Assembly: GCA_977006965.1 (NCBI GenBank)
Contig: OZ345353.1
Coordinates: 3,286,001 to 3,350,000, forward strand
From: Phymatolithon calcareum
Taxonomy: Eukaryota; Rhodophyta; Florideophyceae; Hapalidiales
Reading direction: 5' to 3'
DNA: 64,000 nt
In this document: positions 32,041 through 41,925 of the stretch, piece after piece
Position numbering within the stretch: the first letter of the stretch is position 1
Layout: the number at the start of each line of letters is the position of its first letter
Notes under the pieces: model-generated
Databases searched by the model: none
The model's input: the letters and a program-made list of their open reading frames with translations, nothing else
What the model was told of the DNA's origin: nothing
Position numbers and translations under genes: made by a program

Positions 32041-32895
32041 ATGCTTCCCAGAAGCTCAGCCTCGTCCGTCAGAGATAAAATCAGAAGGCATAGGCTCCGG
32101 GAAGATGCGTTCGATGACAAGAATGTGCGCGAGCTAGAAAAGAGTGCGAACTTCGCTCGAAAGGTCCGTAAAAAAACAGAAGCTCCATCATTATCAGATC
32201 TACTACTATGCCCGGATATTGAGCAAGATTTCGGAAACATCGTGTCTCCTCCGCGCCAACAAGCCTCCAGCATACAGAACACACAAGAACACTCCAGTTT
32301 CTCATCCCCAGTTACAGATCGTACGAACGCAAGGAAAGAGGTGGATACTTCAGCCAGTCGTCGAACCGGGCTCTCATCAATTGCACGCCGAGACTGGACA
32401 ATCCAGCCACTATCTCAAGATGATCTATCTTCCATCCGAACCATCGAAACTCTAAAACTTCGTGTGCATGCAGCACATGGCTGTACACGCTCGATTACTC
32501 TATCTTCCGATTGTATAGCTCGACTTCGAGGAAATGAGACAAATAGCGCACAAAACTCATGGTTGGATGATCAGACTATTGATGGGTTCGGATACCTTAT
32601 CAACGAACGCAGCAGGCGCTTCATGGGATCCCCTATGCCCCACAGACCGTCGAAGAATACCAGTTTATTCGACAGAAGGAGAGTGCGAGCCTATGTGTTC
32701 CCTACTCACTTCTTCACTTGCTGGAACGGATCCACTAATGGTGGGTACGAACGAGTGGCAAAGTGGCGCAGAAAGATTCCAGCCTACAACACCATCGGCA
32801 TGTTCTTGATTCCTGCGTGCATTAACGACTCACACTGGGTCCTTGCTGTCGTGGATGCTGATGGTAGACAGGTTTTATATTACGATAAAATTTGA
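32041..32895 (+). pseudogene. Ulp1/C48 cysteine protease, truncated before the catalytic Cys
   Basis: 284 aa from the ATG at 32041. The C-terminal ~120 residues match the Ulp1/SENP fold: WLDDQTIDGFGYLINER, then VFPTHFFTCWNGSTNGGYER and VAKWRRKIP, FLIPACINDSHWVLAVVDAD with the catalytic His265, and VLYYDKI. The frame then ends in a TGA that sits in the first bases of a GGGGACGAA hairpin at 32896. The Gln and catalytic Cys motif (QxxxxDCG) that should follow by 50-80 residues is not found downstream. The N-terminal ~150 residues are charged and unassigned. Ulp1-type proteases accompany several large eukaryotic DNA transposons, in line with the adjacent transposase. Confidence 0.7.
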
Positions 32896-33577
32896 GGGGA
32901 CGAAAAAAAATTTCGTCCCCTTGTTTCATAAACCGGATACGTCCCCCCATTGGTGGATTGCATGTCCTCCGGCCTTTCTATTGGTCGTACGAACGCCCCA
33001 AAAAGGGGATATTTGTTCTGATTGGCTCTGCACTCAAAATACTCATAGCCAGACCCTATTGCAGGGGACGAAACTTCGGGTCGCGGCGATCTGTGGGTCC
33101 TCAGCAAGTCGTATACTTCTCAGTCGCAATTTATTTCGAACTCAGCTTGCTTGTACACCAATTCGGAGATTTCCGGGCCAAACATTGATAAATTTAAAAA
33201 CAAATCTGAAGGATTGGGACTTCCGATCATCTAGAATATGCTTGAAGCCTCATTTCACTGTCTAAGTCCTCAATGGCTTGCGGATAGAGCAATGTTTTAA
33301 GCCTAAGACCCTGAACTGTGCGGTCTTGCTCGCCGCAGACGTCTATATCACTTGTGCTTGGTACTGGTGTTGGCCGTGCTCCATCATGATGATCGACGCC
33401 GCGTGACAGTGTCACGATCGTTCCAACATTCCTCACGGCTCGCTGATGACTACGTTGCATCCACGAGCTGGCCACAAAATTTGTGCTGTGCCCATAATCA
33501 TAATCTGCCTCCATTGGAGGGGACGAACCCTCTCACAGAGCGCTCCAGAAGGGGACGAAATTTTTTTACTTCGTGCC
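32896..33577. mobile_element. small non-autonomous element(s) with GGGGACGAA hairpins
   Basis: The stretch is bounded by GGGGACGAA...TTCGTCCCC (32896-32920) and a second GGGGACGAAA hairpin (33551-33577, closing with TTCGTGCCC). It carries two further GGGGACGAA copies in direct orientation (33063, 33517). No coding capacity is seen. It interrupts the Ulp1-like gene on its left and abuts the piggyBac-like element on its right. One or more nested MITEs is the simplest reading; I could not find an unambiguous target duplication. Confidence 0.5.
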
Positions 33578-34874
33578 CTAGTGTCTATTTGACGAACCCC
33601 CTCAATTGAGGGTATTTCCCTCAATTGAGGGGCGTTTTAAAAGCTCAAAAAAGTTTGTAAAAAGAATGCGGAACGGGTCATTCGCGCCACATTTAGTAAG
33701 GCGGGGTCGTGCTCTGCGTGAGGAGTACCGGAACTAATAGGATATAAAAGCTTCGCTCGGCTCTGGAAACGAAAATGTGCTGGTCAATTACAAGAATCAC
33801 ATCCACCATGCCACGAGAAAAAGACCCGCGCCGAGTGGTCGGTGCACCCGTACACTCAAAAGCAATGTCTGTAACCAGTCTCGCAGAGTGCTGCAGACTA
33901 TATGGGGCCTTGTCCAAGTCGAAAAAGGTGAACGGCACAGTTCAAGAGGTACTTATGGACGAAATTAACGGTCGCGCGAGCACATTACTTCGCGTGAAAT
34001 GGGTGCTAGTTTGGCAACCGGTGATGTAGACTAAGATTTCGACAGTTAAGATTGTTAAAATCAAGACAGGGAGCGCTGACGATGATATTTCAGTCGCTCA
34101 GCAGATTGAACCGAACCAGCAGCGGCAAAGCGCGTCAACGCCAAGGCCCGCTTACAGTACTCACCTGCGCCATTCTTCATCGCGAAACGCCAGCTCAATG
34201 ACTCCAGTGGAAACCAAAAGCTCTTCAAAAGGCCTCAAAAGCTCGGAAGAAACTCTCAGAAGCGTTGAACGACCTCGCCCTGGCTCTCTCGCCTACTCGT
34301 TGCAAGGCTCTTGGGACCAAGCGTCACAAGAGGAGCTTGATGTCCTCACACCCGACCGCGAGCCGCATACTGTTGCTCATGGCGTGGCATGGTATGAGAG
34401 GAAGGTGCTATGACCGATTCGGGGAAGGGTTCCCCGTCAGTTCTGGAGAGTTCGCGAATCAGATCTCATTTCACACGATGTGACATGCTCGCGCGACCAT
34501 TGATTTTTCCACGAGTACGTTCTGAACCATACCACTCATCTTTTTTCACTCCGAAAAGTCTCCGTATAGTCTGGAGCACTCTGCTAGACCGCTTTCTGAT
34601 GCTACCTTGGTGTGTACTGATGTAAAGACCGCGCGCGGCCGGTGTTTTTCTCGTCGAATGGCAGGTCTGATACTTCTGAGTGACCAACATATTTTCGTTG
34701 CTAGCGCCGAACGAAGCGAATTTAAAGTAGTAGTGCGGATACTCCTCGCACAGAGCATAAGCCAGGCCTTACGAATATGGCATGAGCGATCTGTTTCGAA
34801 TTTGCTTTATGGATTTTTTCGAGCTTTAAAATCGCCCCTCAATTGAGGGAAAATTTCCGTCAAATAGACACTAG
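33578..34874. mobile_element. piggyBac-like element copy A, head-to-head composite
   Basis: Both ends read CTAGTGTCTATTTGACG, inverted (left 33578, right end 34874), followed by the sub-terminal palindrome CCCTCAATTGAGGG. The left ~450 bp encode MPREKDPRRVVGAPVHSKAM, continuing with LYGALSKSKKVNGTVQ and VKWVLVW: the N-terminal domain of a piggyBac-like transposase. A second block (frame MNDLALALS near 34265) continues that protein. The right ~400 bp (34470-34874) are a diverged reverse-complement copy of the same 5' half, again with a broken start of the ORF. The catalytic centre is absent, so the element is non-autonomous. Confidence 0.75.
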
Positions 34875-35171
34875 AGTTTCCCAGGTTCTGGATAAATTCT
34901 GATCAAATTTTTAGGAGATTTGATTGGATAACGGATTGGGGAAAAGAGCCACTTGGCGGACTGGAGTCATCCGCAATCCATCCGAGACAAACGCTGGGGC
35001 CAATCCCTTTGGCCCAGTTGTCTACGTCATAACAGAGGCCAAAGATTTATCTCATGAAACAATTTCGTCCCATCCGGGTGATGCGATTTATCTATCGGGG
35101 CGCATTATCGACGAAATCAGAACTGCGAACGATAGAACGCATCGGTAGCAGTATCGCGTCGATGAGAAAAA

Positions 35172-35274
35172 GCTGTATTCTCAATATGTTTGCAGAGGTG
35201 ATACCATGAATCGTATCGTGATACAATTAATAGTATCACTAAAAACTCCTGCTCTCCCAGTGGCCACGGCGGAA
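35172..35274. repeat. dispersed ~103-bp repeat, copy 1
   Basis: CTGTATTCTCAATATG...ATCGTGAT...CACGGCGGAA matches 44452-44553 in direct orientation at roughly 70 percent by eye. Nature unknown. Confidence 0.6.
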
Positions 35275-35388
35275 GCTTTGCGGCATTCTGATTTTGCATT
35301 GAAATTGAAATTTACTTTCATACAGGATCACTTCTGTGTCCTTCCTCGCTTCTGAAGTGGCGGATCTCTTGAAGGTACCCTCACCAAC

Positions 35389-36699
35389 ATGCCGTGCTCT
35401 TGGAATAGCGGCGTCTTCTTCGGTCTTATCTTCGTTGCGCAGATATGCTCTGCATACTACCCAGCTCCTGGTTCGGATGAGTACTCGAACTCGATATGCA
35501 CGTCATTAGAATCTCCTTTGTGCACAAGGAATGGATCCCGAGATCCATGTTTTCGAAAAGCAACCACGAAGGCCAAAGAAGAATGTTTGCAACATGCCCT
35601 TGAAGCATATTATGGTCGTGGATTCTCAAGTCTTTGCCCTAACCTTGCCTTTCTTCTTACCTTGGCTGTTTGTCAAGAGTGGCCCTGGGACACACTCAAC
35701 GTCACGGCTCTCATGAACTCTGAATACCAAAGTGTTCCGTTGCCATCATCAATCTTTCACAGGGCGAACGAAGCCTGCTCTATTGCGAATCACGTTCAAA
35801 GCTTTAGTAATTGGAATGCGCAGGAGATTCGAACGTTCAGTCTCCCAGTAATTGCAGGGTTGCTTCTGGTAGCTCTGTCGGGGCTTGGAAGCGAGTTCAC
35901 AGGAAAGGATGGTGTTTCCAAGCCTGTGCAACTATTCGGAATTTTTCTGGACGAATGGATTCACTTGACCCTACTTTGGTTTCTTCTACTTGTGGTTGTT
36001 GTCATGCTATCATTTTCAGAGGACTTCTTTCTCCTCTGCGAGTCAGACTCTGCATTCATGACGCAGCGCCAGTTGACAACTGTCGCTCACGCGGTGACCC
36101 ATGCATATTCATTCTCACGATGTGTAAGTCTTCCGTCACACAAGCAAATTTCTGGGTCTCGCAAGGCGGAAGGCAGGCCCCCCTCCAGCTGGTATAAGTG
36201 TGCCCTTCGGAAGGGAGACAAACCTTCGAAAAAGGCTTTCCTACTTTCAGCTCTCTTTGTGTTCGTGTTTCCCCTTATTCTTTTGGGACTTTTCGTGTGG
36301 GAGATTTTACCTGGTCATCCTATCGAAATTTGCAGCATTTATTACGTGGATTATTTGCCTGCGTTCCATACGTTTGGAAAGTATGGCCTTCTAATGTGCA
36401 CAGTGGCTGTTTATTCGAAGGGCCCTCAGACGAAAAGAACACTTATGAATATTAGAAATTTTTCCTTCGTTGTGCTGATGGGCCTGAATATAGTTCTTAT
36501 TGCAGTGCATGCTCCTCATAGGGAGGGACGGTCTCACCTCTTAACTGGAATGCAATTACAACGTCTTATGTTTCATTACTTGGAACAAGTGCATGCCGTC
36601 ATGGTGTGCCTTCTTGGCGTTTTCGAGCCGATTCGAATCGTTGTCCCAGTACAGGACTCCGTAGAATCAGGTCGAAGTGAGCTCGCAATAAAAATTTGA
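35389..36699 (+). CDS. orphan multi-pass membrane protein with signal peptide (436 aa)
   Basis: An intact single-exon ORF from the ATG at 35389. It has a signal peptide (VFFGLIFVAQICSAYYPAP, cleavage likely near residue 22), then a Cys-rich extracytoplasmic segment of ~125 residues (CTSLESPLC, CFRKATTKAKEEC, CPNLAFLLTLAVC). Hydrophobic segments follow: LPVIAGLLLVALSGLG, LTLLWFLLLVVVVMLSF, AFLLSALFVFVFPLILLGLF, KYGLLMCTVAVY, FVVLMGLNIVLIAV and HAVMVCLLGVF. An Arg/Lys-rich loop lies between the second and third. I recognise no family. The architecture resembles a small receptor-like or channel-like membrane protein, but no function can be read. A neighbouring locus encodes another orphan membrane protein in the opposite direction. 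Confidence 0.6.
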   Translation: MPCSWNSGVFFGLIFVAQICSAYYPAPGSDEYSNSICTSLESPLCTRNGSRDPCFRKATTKAKEECLQHALEAYYGRGFSSLCPNLAFLLTLAVCQEWPWDTLNVTALMNSEYQSVPLPSSIFHRANEACSIANHVQSFSNWNAQEIRTFSLPVIAGLLLVALSGLGSEFTGKDGVSKPVQLFGIFLDEWIHLTLLWFLLLVVVVMLSFSEDFFLLCESDSAFMTQRQLTTVAHAVTHAYSFSRCVSLPSHKQISGSRKAEGRPPSSWYKCALRKGDKPSKKAFLLSALFVFVFPLILLGLFVWEILPGHPIEICSIYYVDYLPAFHTFGKYGLLMCTVAVYSKGPQTKRTLMNIRNFSFVVLMGLNIVLIAVHAPHREGRSHLLTGMQLQRLMFHYLEQVHAVMVCLLGVFEPIRIVVPVQDSVESGRSELAIKI

Positions 36700-36931
36700 G
36701 GAAATTCGCTGCATGGACCAAAACACTACTACGCGTTATGATATGAGCTAGACAGCCGATTATCAGTAAACTACTCAAGTACTCTGTACCTCGTCGCATT
36801 CTGCACGAGTGTAATTAGCGACACTTACACTCTCTGCGATATCATAACGCCCCTGCCCATTTGAAGCGGCGATCCTGATCGCACCTTAGACTGGGCATCT
36901 CATCATCTCATCGGAGAGAGATCACCCCTTT

Positions 36932-38159
36932 TCATGATAAACCCAACCTTATCTTGACACTCCCAGTGATTACAGCTATCACCTTGAATTCTGCACGTTC
37001 ATCGCCCGCGGAACGCCGCTGTAGAATATCCTCAGCAAGAGGAATGCCAGGGCTGATGCCACTTGATCTGCGCGTCAACGCTGTAGACCAGTGTTCACTT
37101 CTAAGTAGCCACTCTCCAGCCGTTCTCCATGTGTCCCAAAGATTGTTCGCTGCCTCAGCAAACTCCGATCGTACACTCTCTCGGTCTTCCCGGCAAAACG
37201 AAAGCACTGAGCAGGATTGTAACTTTTCGCTCCTCAATAGTACAATCACTATGGCGATATGCGACCCCGACCATTCTTGTAGCCAGTCCATACAGTAGGA
37301 AAATATCCGCAACAGGCTCTCTAAGTCTTGTTTTCCAAGCCTCCAAAGTTCTCCACAATTGACCAGTCATTTCCACAATGCGACCTCCGGGTAGCTTTTC
37401 AATAACGGAATCGAGATAAGCGGCGATTGGACCCTCGCTCGTCCTCTCATAGTCCTTACGAGGCCGCAGTCGACCCATCTTTGCAGCGCTCACCTGCAGA
37501 TAAGCGGGGTTACCGTCCATGTCCAGACGAACAGGTTCCAGCAGCTGCTCTTGCTGCAAGTCGATAGTGTAGCCTATAGTATATTTGCGACGCCCTGGTC
37601 TGGGAACCGTCATGTAGCGCACTGCTCTCCCGAATGAACTTTCACGTGCTTGCACCGGAGGCTCAGGTGTACTTCCTGTGGCCAAGAAGGCAACAGCGAT
37701 GACGATCTGCACCGCGAGCGCCTGCCAGGTCCTGTTTAAACCTGCCAGAATCGCTCCCAGAATGAGAGGTATCCAAGTAAGCACAAGCAGAAAAGCTGGC
37801 TTGTGGCGGAAACACTGCATCAAATAGCTGTCTGTAGAAGGTGCTTCTAGTACGTGTCGTGTCTGTGGACCCAACGCCCACAGAAAGCCATGTAGAGGAA
37901 CAGACGGTGTGGCCATGAATGCGAGCGTTCCACTTAAGCTTCTGGTTCTTACCGAAAACATTGCGTACACGAGAAGGCACACGAACACGGCTAGGTAGAG
38001 CACGACAGGAACCACCGTGTATTTCCATCGCGGTGTTGAAGCATGAAAGGAGAGGGGGAAGCGTTTTGTCAGTTTCGATGCGACGATCGTGCTCATTCCG
38101 GCTGTCACGGATGCAACCACCGATATAGCTTGTGGCCAAAAGTTGGTAGAGCTCTCCAT
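36932..38159 (-). pseudogene. frameshifted copy of the duplicated membrane protein
   Basis: The first ~320 codons (38159 down to about 37190) align closely with the intact paralogue at 45907-47430: the same start context, FWPQAISVVAS, the four N-terminal hydrophobic segments and MTGQLWRTL(E/D)AWKTRLR. Near 37200 a one-base shift moves the homology to another frame (FAEAANNLWDTWRTAGEWLL, LRSEHWST, LAEDILQRRSAGDE). It then stops at about 36932, lacking the last ~120 residues present in the paralogue. Product and function unknown. Confidence 0.8.
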
Positions 38160-38760
38160 CACGAGCCAACTCCCGGAATGTTGCGTTACTGCCTAGCTTT
38201 TCCGGATTCTAATATGTGCTTGGACACATGAGTATTAATTCAGTCTGAACTAATAGACCTGTATCTTACTTGCAAGAGCTACTTTGTGATCTAGGGTAGG
38301 GTTTAATATCGTCCAATTGATATGCATTCCTCTTGTCAGTGTATACGTACAGCCGGCGTTGATGTGCGGTTGCTGTATGCACTTTGCGCGCACCAAAAAT
38401 TCATGGTTTAGTGTCTATTCCATTGTGCTGCACTCTCTAATCATTCACAGCTCTGGTAGCCAAGTTTTGCCCTGCTGGGATAATATTTTTGGCGTACTTC
38501 GGATGACTGACTCGATGTGGGATCGGCTTGTGCAGAAGCGGTTCAGATGGTGGACTGAAATTGCTCAGTCCAGTGCAAAACCTAGTTTATTGAACTATCT
38601 GCACCTCTCATCTTGATGTGCTTCGGATTCGAGTCTTCGTTTCCACACCGGATTGGAACCGTTTTCACATCTGTACAAATTTCCTATACCTGCCATCTTA
38701 CCTCATTTTACGACGCATCATGGCACAAAATACGGTTTTATAACATAGTTTGGGCGAAAG
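36954..38760. repeat. segmental duplication, copy 1
   Basis: Besides the pseudogene, ~600 bp upstream are shared with 47430-48650. Landmarks in both copies are GATCTAGGGTAGGGTTTAAT, AAGCGGTTCAGATGGTGGA and CACACCGGATTGGAACCGTT. Copy 2 has about 620 bp (47695-48320) that are missing here, so the copies differ by a large indel. Confidence 0.8.
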
Positions 38761-38769
38761 CACAAAGGG

Positions 38770-40060
38770 AGACCGTGCCTTTTTTTCTTCGTGGAGAAAT
38801 TTCATTAGCGGTACGCAAGGTATACTCCGCATCTAAGGGGCCTCTAAGATGTTGGCGAGTTCAACATTATTTTTGGGTATTCTCGTAACCGCTTCCCGAG
38901 AGACTGCGGACTCACTGCTACCCGGCGACATCCATAAGCCCATGAAGGAAAAATCAAGTGACATATCATGTCGCTCAGAGTTTGGCCGGCGAAGGAAAAC
39001 TCCAGCCGGTATACCGCGGGCTTCTCCTTCAAATTGTTCTAGAGAATTAGTTGCGATAGGTAGTAAGAGTCTCCCTACCGATTCAATTCAATCCTCTCGA
39101 CGCTCCAGAGAGTCTCTTTCTTCCATTTCATGGTCATAGGCGAGAACAACTAGCACGACGTAGCCGGATATCTTCCCGAAACGATTTCAGAGGCGCTGCC
39201 GAAGATCGCAAAGCGCTTAGTGACATATATAGAATGAGGAAATGCAAGACATTCACGTTCTCGCAGACGGCGATGAACAACCTAGCCTAGATCAGCCTAA
39301 TCATTCTTGTCCCATAGTTTACATCGGCGCGTCGTTAAGACTACAAGAAAAACTTTAGCCGCCGTATCAGGAGGAAACATTCGAGAAATATGCCTGCTGT
39401 GAGCATTTAGGCAAGTTTCCAAAAGTCACAGTGTAGTTGTTTTCTAGAAAATGCGACACCTTTTACTGCAAAGATAGAGCACAGCTTCAGTACATGTAGC
39501 CGTTTCCATAACCAGCAAGCTCTGTATGCTTACTACAATCTACGGCGAATCGAAATGTAATTTTGGTTGTCGTAGCAAACACATTTCGTGCGACACCGTT
39601 CTTCCAGCCGGCAATAATTGCCAGCGACCAAGCACAAACCATGCCCTGTGCCCTACTCTATCGACTGCAGCGCGTTGGTATGGAGATCGTAACATGCGCG
39701 CCTGGTAAAGATAGAGCACATTCCAAAGGGCGGTGCATGAACAATGAGAAGACATCCGCACTACTACGTCGCGTGTCAACTCATTGTTCTGTGTAGAGGA
39801 TTAGTTCCGGTGTCGGCCGAAGTGCGAAAGACGGTTACATCTGCTACGCGTGAGCGCCCAGTGCCATACATTCGTATGCCTTTGGTTTGTCAAATCCTAA
39901 CCGGCACTCATGTTGAACGTCTCAATCGTGTCTTTCTTTCTTTAAGCCAGAATGCGTTAATTAACGCCAGAGTTTACCCTAGTGCAAGTTCTCATCGTTG
40001 AAATACTAGAGTACCTCTATGGGTCTCTCCCTGCACAGATCTTCGACCGTTTTGCCAGGT
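38770..40060. other. 1.3 kb without recognised features
   Basis: Only short frames on both strands and no recognised motif. It lies between the duplication and the LINE remains. Confidence 0.5.
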
Positions 40061-40079
40061 ATGTCGTGAATCTGTGAGA

Positions 40080-40250
40080 AGAATCACGTGGAGATGATAA
40101 ACCGCGTTATGTAGAACGCGGTGACGAGTCGGTAGTCAATCAGGGTCAATGCAGCGGATTCAATTGCCGGGCAAAGACGCCCGCTAAGACCGGAGAAGCG
40201 TGGTGCGGGATAAGCGCACCGGGGTTCTCAGGGTCCGCTTGAGTGACGTA
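40080..40250. other. structured sequence at the presumed 3' end of the LINE remnant
   Basis: Several stable stems follow one another: ACCGCGTT-AACGCGGT, GGGC-AAAGAC-GCCC and GTGCG-GGATAA-GCGCAC, all within ~150 nt. On the minus strand it lies just after the LINE RNase H remnant, where a structured 3' UTR might be expected. No known ribozyme consensus is recognised. Confidence 0.35.
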
Positions 40251-40289
40251 AGCAAGAACGTGCGAAGTCGACTCGAAGAGAAGAAGTCA

Positions 40290-41380
40290 GATACTTTTAT
40301 GAATGTAAGAGGTGAATGAAAAATTGTCCCCGAAAGTAGTGCCGCTGCTACGACCGAGGAGAGTATAAAGAGGGGATAAGTAGCAGTCTTGCAGTGGACG
40401 GTCGGGGGAACTTACGCCTTGTAACACGTCATCCGCGACAAGGTATTTTTCAGATGAATTGTCGTTGAGAGGCAGCCCGCCCAGAACAGAGTAGGATGAG
40501 ATGCTCCACTGTCTCCCTGACGACATAATTGCACATCTTGCACACTAGGTTGTAGAGTTGCTGTTCATCCTCGCTGTGTCCATTGTGAAATCTTGCCACA
40601 ATCGGATAGCAATTCACTATGAGATGGTGCAACACCACCTCTGCATGGCTCTTCGAGATGTGCAGATCTCTCGGAAGCGAAGATAGGGTCACTGGTTTGC
40701 TTCTACAGGGCGGCTTGATCATCGTGCCACTTCCAAAGTGAGAGATATCGCTTGGTGCAGCACCAAATTCGACTCCAAAATGACCCTCCGTGCGAGTTCA
40801 TAAGCGGCCTCACTCTTCGCAACGCCGCAGTGACTCGTTATCCAAATACACTATGAATCTCGCGTGAAAGAAAACGTTCTATAAGATTCCATAGATTCCG
40901 GACCATGTCACAAAACATCAGTGGTTGCCCGTTGAGCGCGTCTATGCAGCTACGGCTGTCAGTGAACCATCTGATGGTGCTGCCGCGGGCAAGCTGTAGA
41001 CGTTGGTTGAAACGCACGTACGACGACAAATTCCGCCTCGTCAAATGAAGAGGCAACAGCCCCAGCGTCCAGCGATACTTCTATAACAGTTTCATCGCCG
41101 CGCAAGGTCAGAATCGCAGCTCCGCAGGCCTGAAATGGGATGGTACGATACATGTCGAGTGTGTCACACTCTTCGTAGAACACGATAACTCGTTGTTTTG
41201 AGGCGGTCGGAGTCGTTGAGTAGGCATGTTCGCCTGCGTCGTTGAAGGCCAAGAGGAAATCCGGGGGCCTGCCGTGTCGAGACTCAAACCGTTTCGCTGC
41301 TTCGTGGTTCTGGTACTAGGTGGAGCTGAATTTGCAATGCATACCATTTCTCAAAGACTCGTTCTTCATGATTCAAGTCG
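40290..41380 (-). pseudogene. LINE remnant: RNase H domain and C-terminal Cys motif
   Basis: Minus-strand frames with shifts read ACGAAILTLRG, then SLDAGAVASSFDEAEFVVV (the RNase H beta-sheet with the AE motif), WFTDSRSCIDALNGQPLMFC (the TDS motif) and, further on, CKMCNYVVRETVEHLILLC, the C-terminal Cys/His motif of many non-LTR elements. Frames change at about 41050 and 40830, so the gene is dead. Polymerase and endonuclease parts are not next to it. Confidence 0.7.
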
Positions 41381-41544
41381 CAGACAAATTCATGAGGTAT
41401 TTTTCGACACTTCCGTTTGTCCATATTCTGATGTTTGCTGATTGTGATGCATTGTGCTCCAACACAAGAGCTACTGTTGCGGTGATCTTCTTCTCTGGAT
41501 CATCCGTCGCCGAACTAGGAGTCGTGAAGGTTAGAAACCTGCAA

Positions 41545-41925
41545 CTAGTGTCTAAGAGACGAACACTCTCAATTGAGGGTGGATTTAAAAGGTCAAAAAG
41601 TTAGTAAAAAGAATACGGAACAGTTTTTTTAGCACAAGATTCGGAAAGGCGACGTTTTGTACTTGGTGGGGAGTACCTCTTTTACTACCTTAAAACTGCG
41701 TCGTTCGCCGGTAGGAACGAAAATCTGCTGGTCACTCAGAAAAAACACATCTGCCATGCCTCGAGAAAAAGACCCGCGCCAAGTGGTCGGTGCATCCGTA
41801 CACACCAAAGCAGCATCAGCGACATCCCGCAGAGTGCTGCCGACTATACGGAGCGTTTTCCAAGTCAAAAACGGTGAACGGAATTGCTCAAGAGGTGCAT
41901 CTTGATGAAATCAAGGGTCACTCGA
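41545..41925 (+). mobile_element. piggyBac-like element copy B, 5' half only
   Basis: It begins CTAGTGTCTAAGAGACGAAC, then TCTCAATTGAGGG, and encodes MPREKDPRQVVGASVHTKAA followed by a frameshifted continuation. It is cut off at 41925, exactly where the hAT element starts (CAGGCATTGGGAG). It is homologous to copies A and C but more diverged. Confidence 0.7.

Noticed and set aside
33352-33609. Short frames downstream of the truncated Ulp1-like gene
   Set aside because: Checked for the missing Gln/Cys part of the protease; none of them shows it, and they overlap hairpin repeats.
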